Positions 16,496 through 25,786 of a stretch of 38,858 nucleotides of DNA are shown piece by piece. The position numbers were made by a program, and so were the translations under genes. Within the stretch, counting starts at the first letter, position 1. Every line of letters begins with the position of its first letter. Under the pieces are notes generated by a model. It worked only from the letters and a program-made list of their open reading frames with translations. It did not search any database and was not told the DNA's origin. Location of the stretch: NCBI GenBank assembly GCA_947494305.1, contig CANLUL010000007.1, positions 1-38,858 of the forward strand, in the 5' to 3' direction. This DNA comes from an uncultured Sphingomonadaceae bacterium. GTDB lineage: Bacteria > Pseudomonadota > Alphaproteobacteria > Sphingomonadales > Sphingomonadaceae.

Positions 16496-18571
16496 GTGCC
16501 CAAAATTCGTCTAGCAACAGATGTCGGTGGAACATTTACTGACCTGGTTTTTTATGAAGTCGATGCAGGGCAGGCTGTTGTTAACGGGGTGCAGGCGGTC
16601 AAGTCGCACACGACGCCGCCAAATTTTGAAAAAGGCGTTCTGGCCGCTGTGGAAAAAGCCGAGATTGATGAGCCATCTATCGAGTTTTTTGCGCACGGAA
16701 CAACGGTTGTTATCAATGCGCTGACCGAACGCAAGGGCGTCAAGACTGCGTTAATTACGACCAAGGGATTCCGCGATATTTTGGAAATTGCGCGCGGCAA
16801 TCGCCCCGACTTTTTTAACCTGCTTTACGAAAAACCAGAACCCTTTATTCCCCGTTATCTAAGGCAGGAGGTGTCAGAGCGGTTAACCTACAAAGGAAAA
16901 GTTCTGGAGCCTCTTTCAACCGATGGACTGTCGAATATTCTTGATAGTTTCAAAGCAGAGGGCGTCGAGGCTATCGCAATCTGCTTGCTCCATTCCTATG
17001 CAAATCCCGCCCACGAGATCGCACTTGAGCAAGCCATTCAAGACCATTGGCCAGAAGTTTCCACGGTCTGTTCCCATCAAATCACGCGTGAATGGCGAGA
17101 GTATGAGCGTTCCAATACCACGGCATTATGTGCCTATGTCCGCCCCATTGCTGTTGATTACCTGACCCGCATGGAAAACGAATTGCACGCAAACGGATTT
17201 GATGGGTCTTTTTACGTGATGCAGTCAAACGGCGGGATTGATACGCTTTCCTCAGCGAAAGCGACACCGATCACGATGGTGGAATCAGGGCCGGCAAGCG
17301 GAGTATTGGGCGCTGCAGCGCTTGGGGAGTTAATCGGCGAGAAGAATATTATTGCACTGGACATTGGCGGCACCACTGCGAAATGTTCGCTGATCGACAA
17401 TGGCAATGTTGAGGTGACCAGCCAGTACATGATTGAAAAAAGCCAGCTTTCAGCAGGCTATCCGATCATGACTCCGGTGGTGGATATCGTCGAAATAGGC
17501 AATGGCGGTGGTTCAATCGCCTGGGTTGATGAAGACGACAAAATGCATGTTGGCCCCAAAAGCGCTGGTGCCAAGCCGGGCCCGGTCGCTTACGGAAAAG
17601 GCGGCACAGAGCCGACAACCACGGACGCGAATTTGATGCTTGCGCGGATAAATCCAGAATATTTTATCGGTGGTGAAATAGCAGCGGACATGAGCGCCGT
17701 AGCATCATCATTTGATACGATCGGAAAAAAACTTGGTCTTACGGCAACAGAGGCCGCTCGCGGAGTGGTTAGAATTGCCAATCACAATATGATCAGCACG
17801 CTTAAATTGGTGTCTATTAATCGGGGCTATGATCCGAGAGACTTTACCATGGTCGCTTTTGGGGGGGGCGGTGCAATGCATGCTACCGCTTTGGCCAAAG
17901 AACTGTCCATTCCCAAAGTGATTATCCCTGCGCATTCGGCCGTATTCTCGGCCTGGGGCATGCTGATGTCTGATTTGCGCCGGGACTATGTCAGAACCCA
18001 CCCAATTCCGATTACAAATTCAAGCGCCGCTGAGCTCAATGGCATATTTCAAGAGATGGAGAGCGAGGCAGAAGAAGCGTATCGGGCCGATGATATCGAT
18101 GCATCAGCTGTCCGTTTTGAGCGCTTTGTGGATTTACGATATGACGGCCAGGAACATTCGGTTCGCGTGCCCATACCCAATAGCGAAATTGATTCCGCCG
18201 AAATAGCGGCAACGCTGGATCGGTTCCAGGATGCGTATGAAAAAGAATATACCTATAGATTGGAGGCGGGGATCAATCTGGTGTCCTTTCATTTAGTCGC
18301 ATATGCCGAGGTTGAGAGGCCTGAAATGGCTAAGATCCGGCCGCTGGATTCATTGCAGGATGCAGTAAAAGAAGAGCGGGAAGTTGATTTTGATGAGGAT
18401 GGCATTCACATGGCCAAGATCTATAATCGCGACCTGCTTGGCAGTGGCGCCGCATTTAGCGGCCCGGCGATAGTTGAAGAATCCGGTAGCAGCACGGTCA
18501 TATTCCCCGATCAAACGGCCACCGTCGATGATTACGGGAATATCCATATTCACTTGTCGGCCCATGATTGA
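16496..18571 (+). CDS. Hydantoinase/oxoprolinase A subunit (HyuA1)
   Basis: This 691-aa protein has the three parts of the HyuA/oxoprolinase A family, whose members activate cyclic amides (hydantoins, 5-oxoproline, caprolactam) or ketones with ATP. The Hydant_A_N phosphate loop is ATDVGGTFTD (7-16). The second actin-like loop is DIGGTT (289-294). GNGGGSIAW and GPKSAGAKPGPVAYGKGGTEPTTTDAN are typical of the family. The GTG start has GGAG seven bases upstream. hyuB1 follows within 12 bases. An eight-G run (17861-17868) encodes part of FGGGGAMHA in the intact frame. The exact substrate cannot be read from sequence. Confidence 0.92.
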   Translation: MPKIRLATDVGGTFTDLVFYEVDAGQAVVNGVQAVKSHTTPPNFEKGVLAAVEKAEIDEPSIEFFAHGTTVVINALTERKGVKTALITTKGFRDILEIARGNRPDFFNLLYEKPEPFIPRYLRQEVSERLTYKGKVLEPLSTDGLSNILDSFKAEGVEAIAICLLHSYANPAHEIALEQAIQDHWPEVSTVCSHQITREWREYERSNTTALCAYVRPIAVDYLTRMENELHANGFDGSFYVMQSNGGIDTLSSAKATPITMVESGPASGVLGAAALGELIGEKNIIALDIGGTTAKCSLIDNGNVEVTSQYMIEKSQLSAGYPIMTPVVDIVEIGNGGGSIAWVDEDDKMHVGPKSAGAKPGPVAYGKGGTEPTTTDANLMLARINPEYFIGGEIAADMSAVASSFDTIGKKLGLTATEAARGVVRIANHNMISTLKLVSINRGYDPRDFTMVAFGGGGAMHATALAKELSIPKVIIPAHSAVFSAWGMLMSDLRRDYVRTHPIPITNSSAAELNGIFQEMESEAEEAYRADDIDASAVRFERFVDLRYDGQEHSVRVPIPNSEIDSAEIAATLDRFQDAYEKEYTYRLEAGINLVSFHLVAYAEVERPEMAKIRPLDSLQDAVKEEREVDFDEDGIHMAKIYNRDLLGSGAAFSGPAIVEESGSSTVIFPDQTATVDDYGNIHIHLSAHD

Positions 18572-18582
18572 AGAAAGGTAAT

Positions 18583-20268
18583 ATGATGAACGCTATCCAG
18601 GCAAAGCCCGAGAGCCCTGACTATGATCCTATCACCATTGAGATCATACAATCTTCGCTCACGGCGATAACCGATGAAATGTTTGCGACGATGCGCAAGA
18701 CTGCGATGAGTTCCATTATTTACGAAGTTCTGGATTTCGGCGTTGCCATGTTTGATGCCGACGGCAATCTGGCGAGTTCTGGCTCTGGGATACCCGGTTT
18801 CATTGGAATGCTGGAGCCCGGTGTAAAAGCCATCATGAAGAAGTTTGGCAAAGCAGATATAAGTGAAGGTGATATTTACATGACCAACATGCCGCATTTT
18901 GGCGGTGTCAGTCATTTGAACGATGTTGTCCTGATCATGCCGGTTTTCGTGGAGAACCGGATTGTTTCCTGGCTTGCCAACAAAGCGCACTGGGCGGATG
19001 TTGGTGGAGCCTTTCCCGGCAGCATCAGTCCGGATGCAGTGGATATATATCAGGAAGGATTGCAGCTTCCCGAAATCCGTATCGTCGACAAAGGTTCCGT
19101 AAATCAGGCAGTGCTTGATGTCATACTGATGAACAGCCGGATCCCGGAAACAACCAAGGGTGATTTTTGGGCTGGCATCGCATCAATGCGCGCTGGCGAA
19201 CGGCGGCTACAAACGATCATCGAGAAATATGGGGAGCCGTCGGTCACCTATGCCATTGCAGATTATATAGCTCTGGGAGAATCCCAATCTCGTCGTGCGC
19301 TTCAGCAATTGCCCTATGGAGAATATGCGGCGATCGAAACTATTGAGGATGGTCAGCAACTGAAAGTCAAAATTACGATTTCGGCCGACGAGTTTCTGGT
19401 GGACCTTAGAGGCAATCCCAAACAAAATAACAATGCCATGAATTCATCCTATGATGCGACTTATGTCGATGCACAGATGATGTTTAAAGCCATTGCCAGT
19501 CCACAGACTTTCGCCAATGCGGGGACATTCAAGCCGCTCAAACTGATTACCGATAAGGGATCCATGTTCGACGCTGAATATCCGGCGGCAATGAGTGTTT
19601 ATTACGAAGTCAGTATGTTGATTTTCGACTTGATGTGGAAGGCATTGGCGCCGGCTCTAAAAGACATGCTGCCCGCTGGACATTATTCCTCGATCTGCGG
19701 CACATTCTTGGGCGGCCCGCACCCGGAAACCGGCGAAGCACAGAGCATTGTTGAGCCTCAGCTTGGAGGCTGGGGTGCCTGTCAAAACCGCGACGGCCTC
19801 AATGCGCTTTACACGGGATATCATGGCGACACTTTCAATTGTCCGGTTGAAGTCACCGAACAACGCAACGGCCTGATGGTCGATCGGTTGGCATTGACCG
19901 ATGAAGAAGGCGGTGAAGGGGAGTTTCTGGGCGGTAAGGGAATTAATCTGGACTACCGCGTCATGAAGGATGATTGGTGGCTAACCATGGCCTATGTCCG
20001 GTCGGAAAAAGGGCCATGGGGTCTCGATGGCGGTCTGGATGGTACAACTAACTATGTTGTTGTCGAGAAGGCGGATGGTTCAACGCAGAGATACAGCTCC
20101 TGCACAGCTTTGCCGTTGCAGAAAGATGATGTCGTTAAAGTCGTTACAGCCTCCGGCGGAGGATATGGCGATCCGGCCGACCGTCCCGCCGCACAAGTCA
20201 AAGAGGATGTCAAAAACGGCTATATCTCGGCTGAACGCGCGCTCGAAATTTATGGAGTTGAAGCCTAA
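18583..20268 (+). CDS. Hydantoinase/oxoprolinase B subunit (HyuB1)
   Basis: This 561-aa protein is the usual partner of HyuA. Family features in order are DPITIEIIQSSLTAITDEMF (N-terminus), YEVLDFGVAMFDADGNL, NMPHFGGVSHLNDVVLIMPVF, a middle stretch ending LRGNPKQNNNAMNSSYDATYVDAQMMFKA, and a Gly-rich end, GGEGEFLGGKGINLDYRV then VTASGGGYGDPADR. ATGs at 18583 and 18586 are both possible; AAAGG lies just upstream. A TTG at 18568 would overlap the hyuA1 stop without a good ribosome site. It has no signal peptide, so the A-B enzyme is cytoplasmic. Its stop overlaps the next start by one base. Confidence 0.92.
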   Translation: MMNAIQAKPESPDYDPITIEIIQSSLTAITDEMFATMRKTAMSSIIYEVLDFGVAMFDADGNLASSGSGIPGFIGMLEPGVKAIMKKFGKADISEGDIYMTNMPHFGGVSHLNDVVLIMPVFVENRIVSWLANKAHWADVGGAFPGSISPDAVDIYQEGLQLPEIRIVDKGSVNQAVLDVILMNSRIPETTKGDFWAGIASMRAGERRLQTIIEKYGEPSVTYAIADYIALGESQSRRALQQLPYGEYAAIETIEDGQQLKVKITISADEFLVDLRGNPKQNNNAMNSSYDATYVDAQMMFKAIASPQTFANAGTFKPLKLITDKGSMFDAEYPAAMSVYYEVSMLIFDLMWKALAPALKDMLPAGHYSSICGTFLGGPHPETGEAQSIVEPQLGGWGACQNRDGLNALYTGYHGDTFNCPVEVTEQRNGLMVDRLALTDEEGGEGEFLGGKGINLDYRVMKDDWWLTMAYVRSEKGPWGLDGGLDGTTNYVVVEKADGSTQRYSSCTALPLQKDDVVKVVTASGGGYGDPADRPAAQVKEDVKNGYISAERALEIYGVEA

Positions 20269-21524
20269 TGGTCGGCGCTTCCGAAAGCAGCAACGCTCCG
20301 CTGCTGTTGCGGTCTGCCAGGATAGTGGAAACGGCGTCTTCAACCGTATCGGATCCTGTTGATATCAGGATTGTGGGCGGCCGAATTGCAGAAATATCCT
20401 CGCAGCTCACAGGTGAGGATGAGACGGTTGTCGAATTGGGCGGGGCGTATATCTTGCCGGGCCTGATCGATTGTCATGCCCACCCCTTTTTGGCCGATAC
20501 AAATCTATCGCGCCTTAATGCCATACCACCGACTTTGATGGCCGCCAGAGCCAGCAATATCCTGGAGCGGATGCTGATGCGCGGGTTTACTTCAATTCGC
20601 GATGCGGCTGGAGGAGACTGGGGAATCAAGCAAGCCGTGGAAGATGGTTTGATCGACGGTCCGCGCATGTTCATTGCTGGGCGCGCTTTAACCCAGACGG
20701 GCGGGCATGGCGATATGCGGATGCGCACCGAGGACAGGGAGCCGTGCGGTTGCGGCGATGCGCTCGCGTATACCGGGCGGATAGCCGATGGCGTTGATGC
20801 CGTGCGCAAGGCCGTTCGCGATGAATTGCGCAAAGGCGCGGATCAGATCAAAATTATGGTTTCAGGAGGCGTATCCTCGCCCCATGATCCGTTGGAACGA
20901 AACCAGTATAGCCCGGATGAAATTAGAGTCATTGTCGAAGAGGCCGAACGCCGCGGAACATATGTGATGGCGCATGCCTATGGCGCCGATGCGATCCGGG
21001 TTGCACTCGAGTGCGGTGTGCGGACGATTGAGCATGGCAATTTGATTGATCAGGAAACAGCCGAGCTGGCCGCACAAAAATCCGCATATCTGGTCCCTAC
21101 CTTGGTCACCTATCAGGTGCTTGCAGAAACCGCCCCTGCCAGCGGTTGGAGCGATGACATGCTTGCCAAGCTTGATGTGGTGAAGAGCAGAGGCTTGGAT
21201 GCCATTAAAATCTGCCGGGATGCAGGCGTCAAAATCGGTTTCGGCACGGATCTACTCGGAGATAGTTTTGATGCCCAATCAGACGAATTCCTGGTCAGAA
21301 GCGCTGTCGAGCAACCGACCGCAATTCTGCACAGTGCCACTGCGATCAATGCGGAAATATTAAACATGCAAGGCGAGCTGGGGACGATTTCCGAAAACGC
21401 ACTTGCCGACATCATTGCCGTGGAGCGCAACCCGCTTGAGGACATTGCATTACTGACCGGGCAAGGTGAACATATTGTACTGATCATGAAACAGGGCGTT
21501 ATCTACAAAAACAATTTTAACTGA
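20268..21524 (+). CDS. Metal-dependent amidohydrolase, Xaa-Pro dipeptidase-like
   Basis: This 418-aa protein belongs to the amidohydrolase superfamily, in the branch annotated imidazolonepropionase-like or Xaa-Pro dipeptidase. The metal ligands are visible: H70-A-H72, Lys195 in IKIMVSGGVSSP, His236 (MAHAYG), His256 (IEHGN) and Asp328 (FGTDLL). These suggest a binuclear site with carboxylated lysine. The start ATG shares its A with the hyuB1 TAA stop, so translation is coupled. No signal peptide is present. In this operon it probably cleaves the linear product of the Hyu enzyme. N-acyl amino acids and Xaa-Pro dipeptides are both known substrates in the branch, so specificity is open. Confidence 0.9.
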   Translation: MVGASESSNAPLLLRSARIVETASSTVSDPVDIRIVGGRIAEISSQLTGEDETVVELGGAYILPGLIDCHAHPFLADTNLSRLNAIPPTLMAARASNILERMLMRGFTSIRDAAGGDWGIKQAVEDGLIDGPRMFIAGRALTQTGGHGDMRMRTEDREPCGCGDALAYTGRIADGVDAVRKAVRDELRKGADQIKIMVSGGVSSPHDPLERNQYSPDEIRVIVEEAERRGTYVMAHAYGADAIRVALECGVRTIEHGNLIDQETAELAAQKSAYLVPTLVTYQVLAETAPASGWSDDMLAKLDVVKSRGLDAIKICRDAGVKIGFGTDLLGDSFDAQSDEFLVRSAVEQPTAILHSATAINAEILNMQGELGTISENALADIIAVERNPLEDIALLTGQGEHIVLIMKQGVIYKNNFN

Positions 21525-21537
21525 AGGGATATTGGCA

Positions 21538-22827
21538 ATGGCATCAAGTGCAGAAGTGAAGCCGGTCGCCGACTTCGCGCGGTCCGCCGTCCCGGAAGGA
21601 CAAGGTTCAAGCGGCCTGCATATCGCATTGATTATAATCGGCGGTACAATCGGGTTCTCGATATTCATTGTAGCCGCGCAAATTGGCGGCGCGTTGGGGT
21701 TTTCAGGAGCCGCCGCGGCCTTTGCACTGGGCAGCCTGATTCTGGGAACAATGGGTGCGATCACCAGCTATGTTGGCGCCAAATCCCGGCTGTCGACTTA
21801 CTTGCTCACCGAATTTGCTTTTGGCTCAACCGGAGCGAAAATTGCCAATTTGGCGGTCGCGCTCTCCTTGATCGGCTGGTTTGGTGTGATCAGCAATATA
21901 TTGGGTCAGGCCACGCACAGCATGATATTGGAGTCTATCGGGATTTCCATCCCTGTCTATCTGTGCATTTTAATCGCCAGTGTTCTCATGATTGGCGTGA
22001 CGGTCATGGGTTTCACGGGGATTGATCGCCTGGCGCTCATTTTGGTGCCCATCATGATCGTGTTCATAGGCTGGGCGGCCTATCTGGCCTGGCAGCAATC
22101 GGGAGACACGACAACCGCGCTTCAAACATCAGATTTTACCTTTCGCACGGCGGTTTCAGCCGTTGTCGGTAGTTATATATCCGGTGTAATTATCCAGCCT
22201 GACTACAGTCGATTTGCCAGAAATATCCGCAGCGCCGTCATCGCAGTATTCATCGCGCTTGGTGTGGTTTTTCCTTTGATTCAGTTTTTCTCTGCCGTTC
22301 CAAGCATGATGATGGGTATCCCGGACATAATTCAGGTGATGATAGGATTGGGTATTATTGTCCCGGCCTTTTTCCTGCTGCTGCTCGGCGCGTGGTCGAG
22401 CAATGTTCTGTGTCTCTATTCTTCCGGTCTGTCGATTGCGACGATCATTCAGAAGGTAAAACTGGCCTCGATCATATTGGGAATTGGTATCGTCGGAACG
22501 GTATTGGCATTTCTGCCAGCACAGGATTATCTGATCGGTTTTCTGGTGCTACTGGGCATCACCATCCCACCAATTGGCGCTATCTATATTATCGAAGCGA
22601 TTTTTATTCGGAAATTTGACCTGTCCATCGAAAGGCTCGAACGGGAGCCTTCGATAAATTGGAATGCGTTCGTCGCGTGGACCCTGGCCATTGTGGTGGG
22701 ATATCTATCCACAAATGACATATTTGGCATCGTCAATATCGGTTCACTGGACTCTCTCATAGTCTCAAGCTTTGTATACGCTGGTTTGAGTTGGATCAGA
22801 ATGAGCAAGCCACAAGCGGTCACCTAG
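21538..22827 (+). CDS. NCS1-family permease (cytosine/hydantoin-type)
   Basis: This 429-aa protein has about 12 hydrophobic helices and the CodB-like signature QPDYSRFARN (220-229) of the nucleobase-cation-symport-1 family. The family imports cytosine, allantoin, hydantoins and related small cyclic amides with Na+ or H+. I use the ATG at 21538, with AAGGG nine bases upstream, rather than a TTG at 21532 too close to that site. It follows the amidohydrolase by 13 bases, so the carrier is made with the ring-opening enzymes. Its substrate is probably the cyclic compound or a small product. Among described NCS1 proteins, Mhp1 (hydantoin) suits the context best. Confidence 0.9.
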   Translation: MASSAEVKPVADFARSAVPEGQGSSGLHIALIIIGGTIGFSIFIVAAQIGGALGFSGAAAAFALGSLILGTMGAITSYVGAKSRLSTYLLTEFAFGSTGAKIANLAVALSLIGWFGVISNILGQATHSMILESIGISIPVYLCILIASVLMIGVTVMGFTGIDRLALILVPIMIVFIGWAAYLAWQQSGDTTTALQTSDFTFRTAVSAVVGSYISGVIIQPDYSRFARNIRSAVIAVFIALGVVFPLIQFFSAVPSMMMGIPDIIQVMIGLGIIVPAFFLLLLGAWSSNVLCLYSSGLSIATIIQKVKLASIILGIGIVGTVLAFLPAQDYLIGFLVLLGITIPPIGAIYIIEAIFIRKFDLSIERLEREPSINWNAFVAWTLAIVVGYLSTNDIFGIVNIGSLDSLIVSSFVYAGLSWIRMSKPQAVT

Positions 22828-22830
22828 GGA

Positions 22831-25578
22831 ATGGCTGCCGGCTCGAATGCGTTTGAACCAACAGGAACGATATGTCATGATATGAACTTAATGGCTGAAG
22901 TTGATGAGCTCCCCGATAGCGATAGTAGTTGGATCGTTGAGAACAAGTTTGTTCCGAGCAGACCAAATATTGATTTGGTTGATCGAGGTCGACTGATCTC
23001 GGTATTGGATAGTGCGGTTAAGCGCAAATTGGCTCTGGTTGTTGCCCCCGCTGGTTTTGGCAAATCTACTGTGCTCTATCAGTGGTTTGAGGATCTTGCC
23101 TCAAATGATGTCAAAGTGTCCTGGCTTTCGCTTGATGAAGCCGATTCTGAAGTCCGGCAGTTTTTGGCCTATTGCACCATTGCCCTGGCCAATGTGGGTG
23201 TTGATATGGCGGCACTGGAAATTGCCGCGCGCAATGGTTTCGCCGAATCCCAACCGTCCCGACTGGTGTCCAGCATTTTGCGTCAGATACAGAGTTCCAA
23301 AGAAAATCAGATTTTGATTCTGGATGACTATCATCGGGCATCATCTCCCGAAGTCGATGCCATTGTTCAGCAGATGATCCGGGAGATGCCCAAAAATCTG
23401 ACGCTCTGCATCAATTCCAGATTTGCACCCGATCTGGATTTGCCAATGCTGGTAGCGTCCGGAGAGGCGGTGGAAATAGGACCGGATCAATTGCGCCTTA
23501 CCCCATCTGAAGTGGCTGCCGCACTGGGAGATAATATTGCTTTTCAGGATACAAAAGAAATAATTGAGCAAACCGAAGGTTGGCCGGTGGCAGTCCAGCT
23601 GGCCAAAGTCCAGAAACAGGCTCAACCACTCATATCTTTGAAAAATATGGGGCCATCCGGTCTGGTTGCGTCCTATTTGACCGATCAGGTGCTGGCGTCT
23701 GTGGATGAAGACGTCAGCAACTTTCTATTGACTGTATCGGTGTTGGAACAGTTTAATCCAAGTCTAGCCAATGCAGTGGGTGCAGCAGCAAACAGTATCG
23801 AAATTCTACAGCGACTGGAGCCATTGAATGCGCTGCTCATTCCAACAGACACATCCAACGACTGGAGAAGGCTGCATCACCTCTTTGCCGAATATCTTCT
23901 GGAAACGCTCCGCAAGACAGATTCCGATCGCATCGTTGAAATCCAGAAATCCGCCAGCGACTGGTTTGAAAAGAAGGGATATCTGATTGAGTCTGTCCGC
24001 TATGCGAGCATAGCGGGTGATGATGCCAGATGCGAAAGACTGATACTCGATGCGGGTGGTTGGAAAATTATTCTGACCGAAGGCATCGGGGTTATGCGAA
24101 CGCTTTTGCGCCTTGCTCCGGATCATGTCATTTCCGGAAGTGGCAGATTGATGATCGCTCGCGCCTATCTTTGTTGCAAAGAAGGGCAATATCACGAAGC
24201 GCGCGGATTGATGGATGCATCCGAAGCCTTGCGGCAGGAGGCAGACGGAGCGGCCTATGACAAGGATCATCGTGTCGTCGAAGCGATGATCCTGGGTTAT
24301 GAAGATCAGGAAGACTGGGCGCTCAATCTGGCCAATCAGGATTTTTGCCCCGATCCGGCCGAATGGTCAAATCTTGAGGCGGGTACATTGTTGTGTGAAT
24401 CCGTCATGGCTCTTTTTTCCATCGGTGACCTTTCGGCTGTGCATAGAAAATTGGATTTGGCCTTTTCAGAGATGCGAAGCAGTGGTTCCGTGCTTGGATT
24501 GAACTATTGTTACATCCACGCTGGCAATGTTGCGCTTTATTCGGGCAGTTTTGATTTGGCGAGCGCGAACATCTCTCAGGCTGTAGAACTGGCAGACAAC
24601 AATTTTGGTTCTGACAGCGGCCTAAAGCACCTTTCCGAGGTAGCAGCTTATGCCATCAAAATCTGGAAAGGTTTGGCTTCTGAAGAAGATATCGAACCAT
24701 TTTCCCAAACACTTCTGCAGGTAGAGGAGTCTGATGGCTGGGCGGAAATTTATCTGTTGGGATTGGATGCCGCCTTTCAACTATGTGAGCAAGTCGGTAA
24801 CTACAGTTTTGCTTCTGAGTTTGTTCGGCGCTTTTCGTACCTCGCGAAAAACAGGAATTTGGAGAGATTACAGAACCTGTGTCGCATATTGGAAATGCGA
24901 TTGGCGCATCTGCGGGGAAATACGGCCTCTGCGGAATTGATTGCGAAAGAAATTCAAGACGAGATGCTGCCGTTAAACTTCGAACAAAACCTCCGCGGAT
25001 GGCAGGGTTACTATCACGCATCGATTGCTTTGTGTACTTCCCGTCTTATGTCTGGTGGCATCGGCATAAACTCGCTGCATCAGTGTCAATTAGATGCACA
25101 AGCAAAGGGAACCTATTTGTACGACATTCGCCTGCGCGTTGCTGAAGCAATTCTGATCAGACAATCGGGCAGGAAGAATGACAGTGCGGAAATCCTGATC
25201 GGTGCCATCAAAATTGCTGCCCCCCAAAAAATAATGGGGCCATTTTTGGGCGATGACAGTCTGAAAAAGATATTGAAAGACGCCAGAGTGTTGCTTCGGG
25301 GGGAAGAAAATCAGTTGATATTGGTAAACTTCATTTCTGAAATCCTGTCGCGGTTGGAGAAATTGAAACCACAGACAGGAAGCGAGATAATGAGCGCTAG
25401 AGAGCAAGAAATTCTGGAACAGCTAGCCCAAGGACAATCGAACAAGGAAATTGCGCGCCGTTTTGAGCTAACTGAAAATACCGTAAAATTTCACTTGAAG
25501 AACATCTATGCGAAGCTTGCCGTGAACCGGCGGACCCAGGCCATAGCCGCCGCTCACAAGCTCAAATTGCTAGAATAG
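22831..25578 (+). CDS. MalT-type LuxR-family ATP-dependent regulator
   Basis: This 915-aa protein has a signal-transduction NTPase domain (Walker A APAGFGKST, 72-80; ILILDDYHRA as Walker B), long helical repeats resembling the MalT SUPR/TPR region (about 380-800), and a C-terminal LuxR helix-turn-helix (855-915, SAREQEILEQLAQGQSNKEI). Such regulators bind an inducer and ATP, oligomerise and activate transcription. The start is uncertain: the ATG at 22831 is three bases after the permease stop with a poor ribosome site, and an in-frame ATG at 22882 is an alternative. Its place at the end of the first operon and just before the TonB receptor points to control of this island. Confidence 0.9.
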   Translation: MAAGSNAFEPTGTICHDMNLMAEVDELPDSDSSWIVENKFVPSRPNIDLVDRGRLISVLDSAVKRKLALVVAPAGFGKSTVLYQWFEDLASNDVKVSWLSLDEADSEVRQFLAYCTIALANVGVDMAALEIAARNGFAESQPSRLVSSILRQIQSSKENQILILDDYHRASSPEVDAIVQQMIREMPKNLTLCINSRFAPDLDLPMLVASGEAVEIGPDQLRLTPSEVAAALGDNIAFQDTKEIIEQTEGWPVAVQLAKVQKQAQPLISLKNMGPSGLVASYLTDQVLASVDEDVSNFLLTVSVLEQFNPSLANAVGAAANSIEILQRLEPLNALLIPTDTSNDWRRLHHLFAEYLLETLRKTDSDRIVEIQKSASDWFEKKGYLIESVRYASIAGDDARCERLILDAGGWKIILTEGIGVMRTLLRLAPDHVISGSGRLMIARAYLCCKEGQYHEARGLMDASEALRQEADGAAYDKDHRVVEAMILGYEDQEDWALNLANQDFCPDPAEWSNLEAGTLLCESVMALFSIGDLSAVHRKLDLAFSEMRSSGSVLGLNYCYIHAGNVALYSGSFDLASANISQAVELADNNFGSDSGLKHLSEVAAYAIKIWKGLASEEDIEPFSQTLLQVEESDGWAEIYLLGLDAAFQLCEQVGNYSFASEFVRRFSYLAKNRNLERLQNLCRILEMRLAHLRGNTASAELIAKEIQDEMLPLNFEQNLRGWQGYYHASIALCTSRLMSGGIGINSLHQCQLDAQAKGTYLYDIRLRVAEAILIRQSGRKNDSAEILIGAIKIAAPQKIMGPFLGDDSLKKILKDARVLLRGEENQLILVNFISEILSRLEKLKPQTGSEIMSAREQEILEQLAQGQSNKEIARRFELTENTVKFHLKNIYAKLAVNRRTQAIAAAHKLKLLE

Positions 25579-25631
25579 AGGCAAATTTCAACACCAGCTT
25601 CAGGCCGTGATAATTTTGTCACAAATTTAGC

Positions 25632-25682
25632 CACCCAAACGAGTGGGTATAGAGTAACTACCTACCCCAATTTCACCCAAAC
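25632..25682. promoter_or_regulatory. Candidate activator sites upstream of the TonB receptor
   Basis: CACCCAAAC occurs at 25632-25640 and 25674-25682, 42 bp apart (about four helical turns). ACCCA/TGGGT form a small inverted repeat at 25633-25648. TACCTACCC between them also occurs, reversed, at 16360-16368 upstream of the first hyu operon. The 208-bp gap is therefore a candidate target of the neighbouring regulator; unproven. Confidence 0.35.
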
Positions 25683-25786
25683 CCACCCATTAATTGTTTT
25701 GCCTTTTTGCGGCGTGCACCGGAAAAATGGCACAACGAAGCAGGGAGGCTTCAGCGTTAAAGGCGTCAAAATAAAGAGGGAAACTC

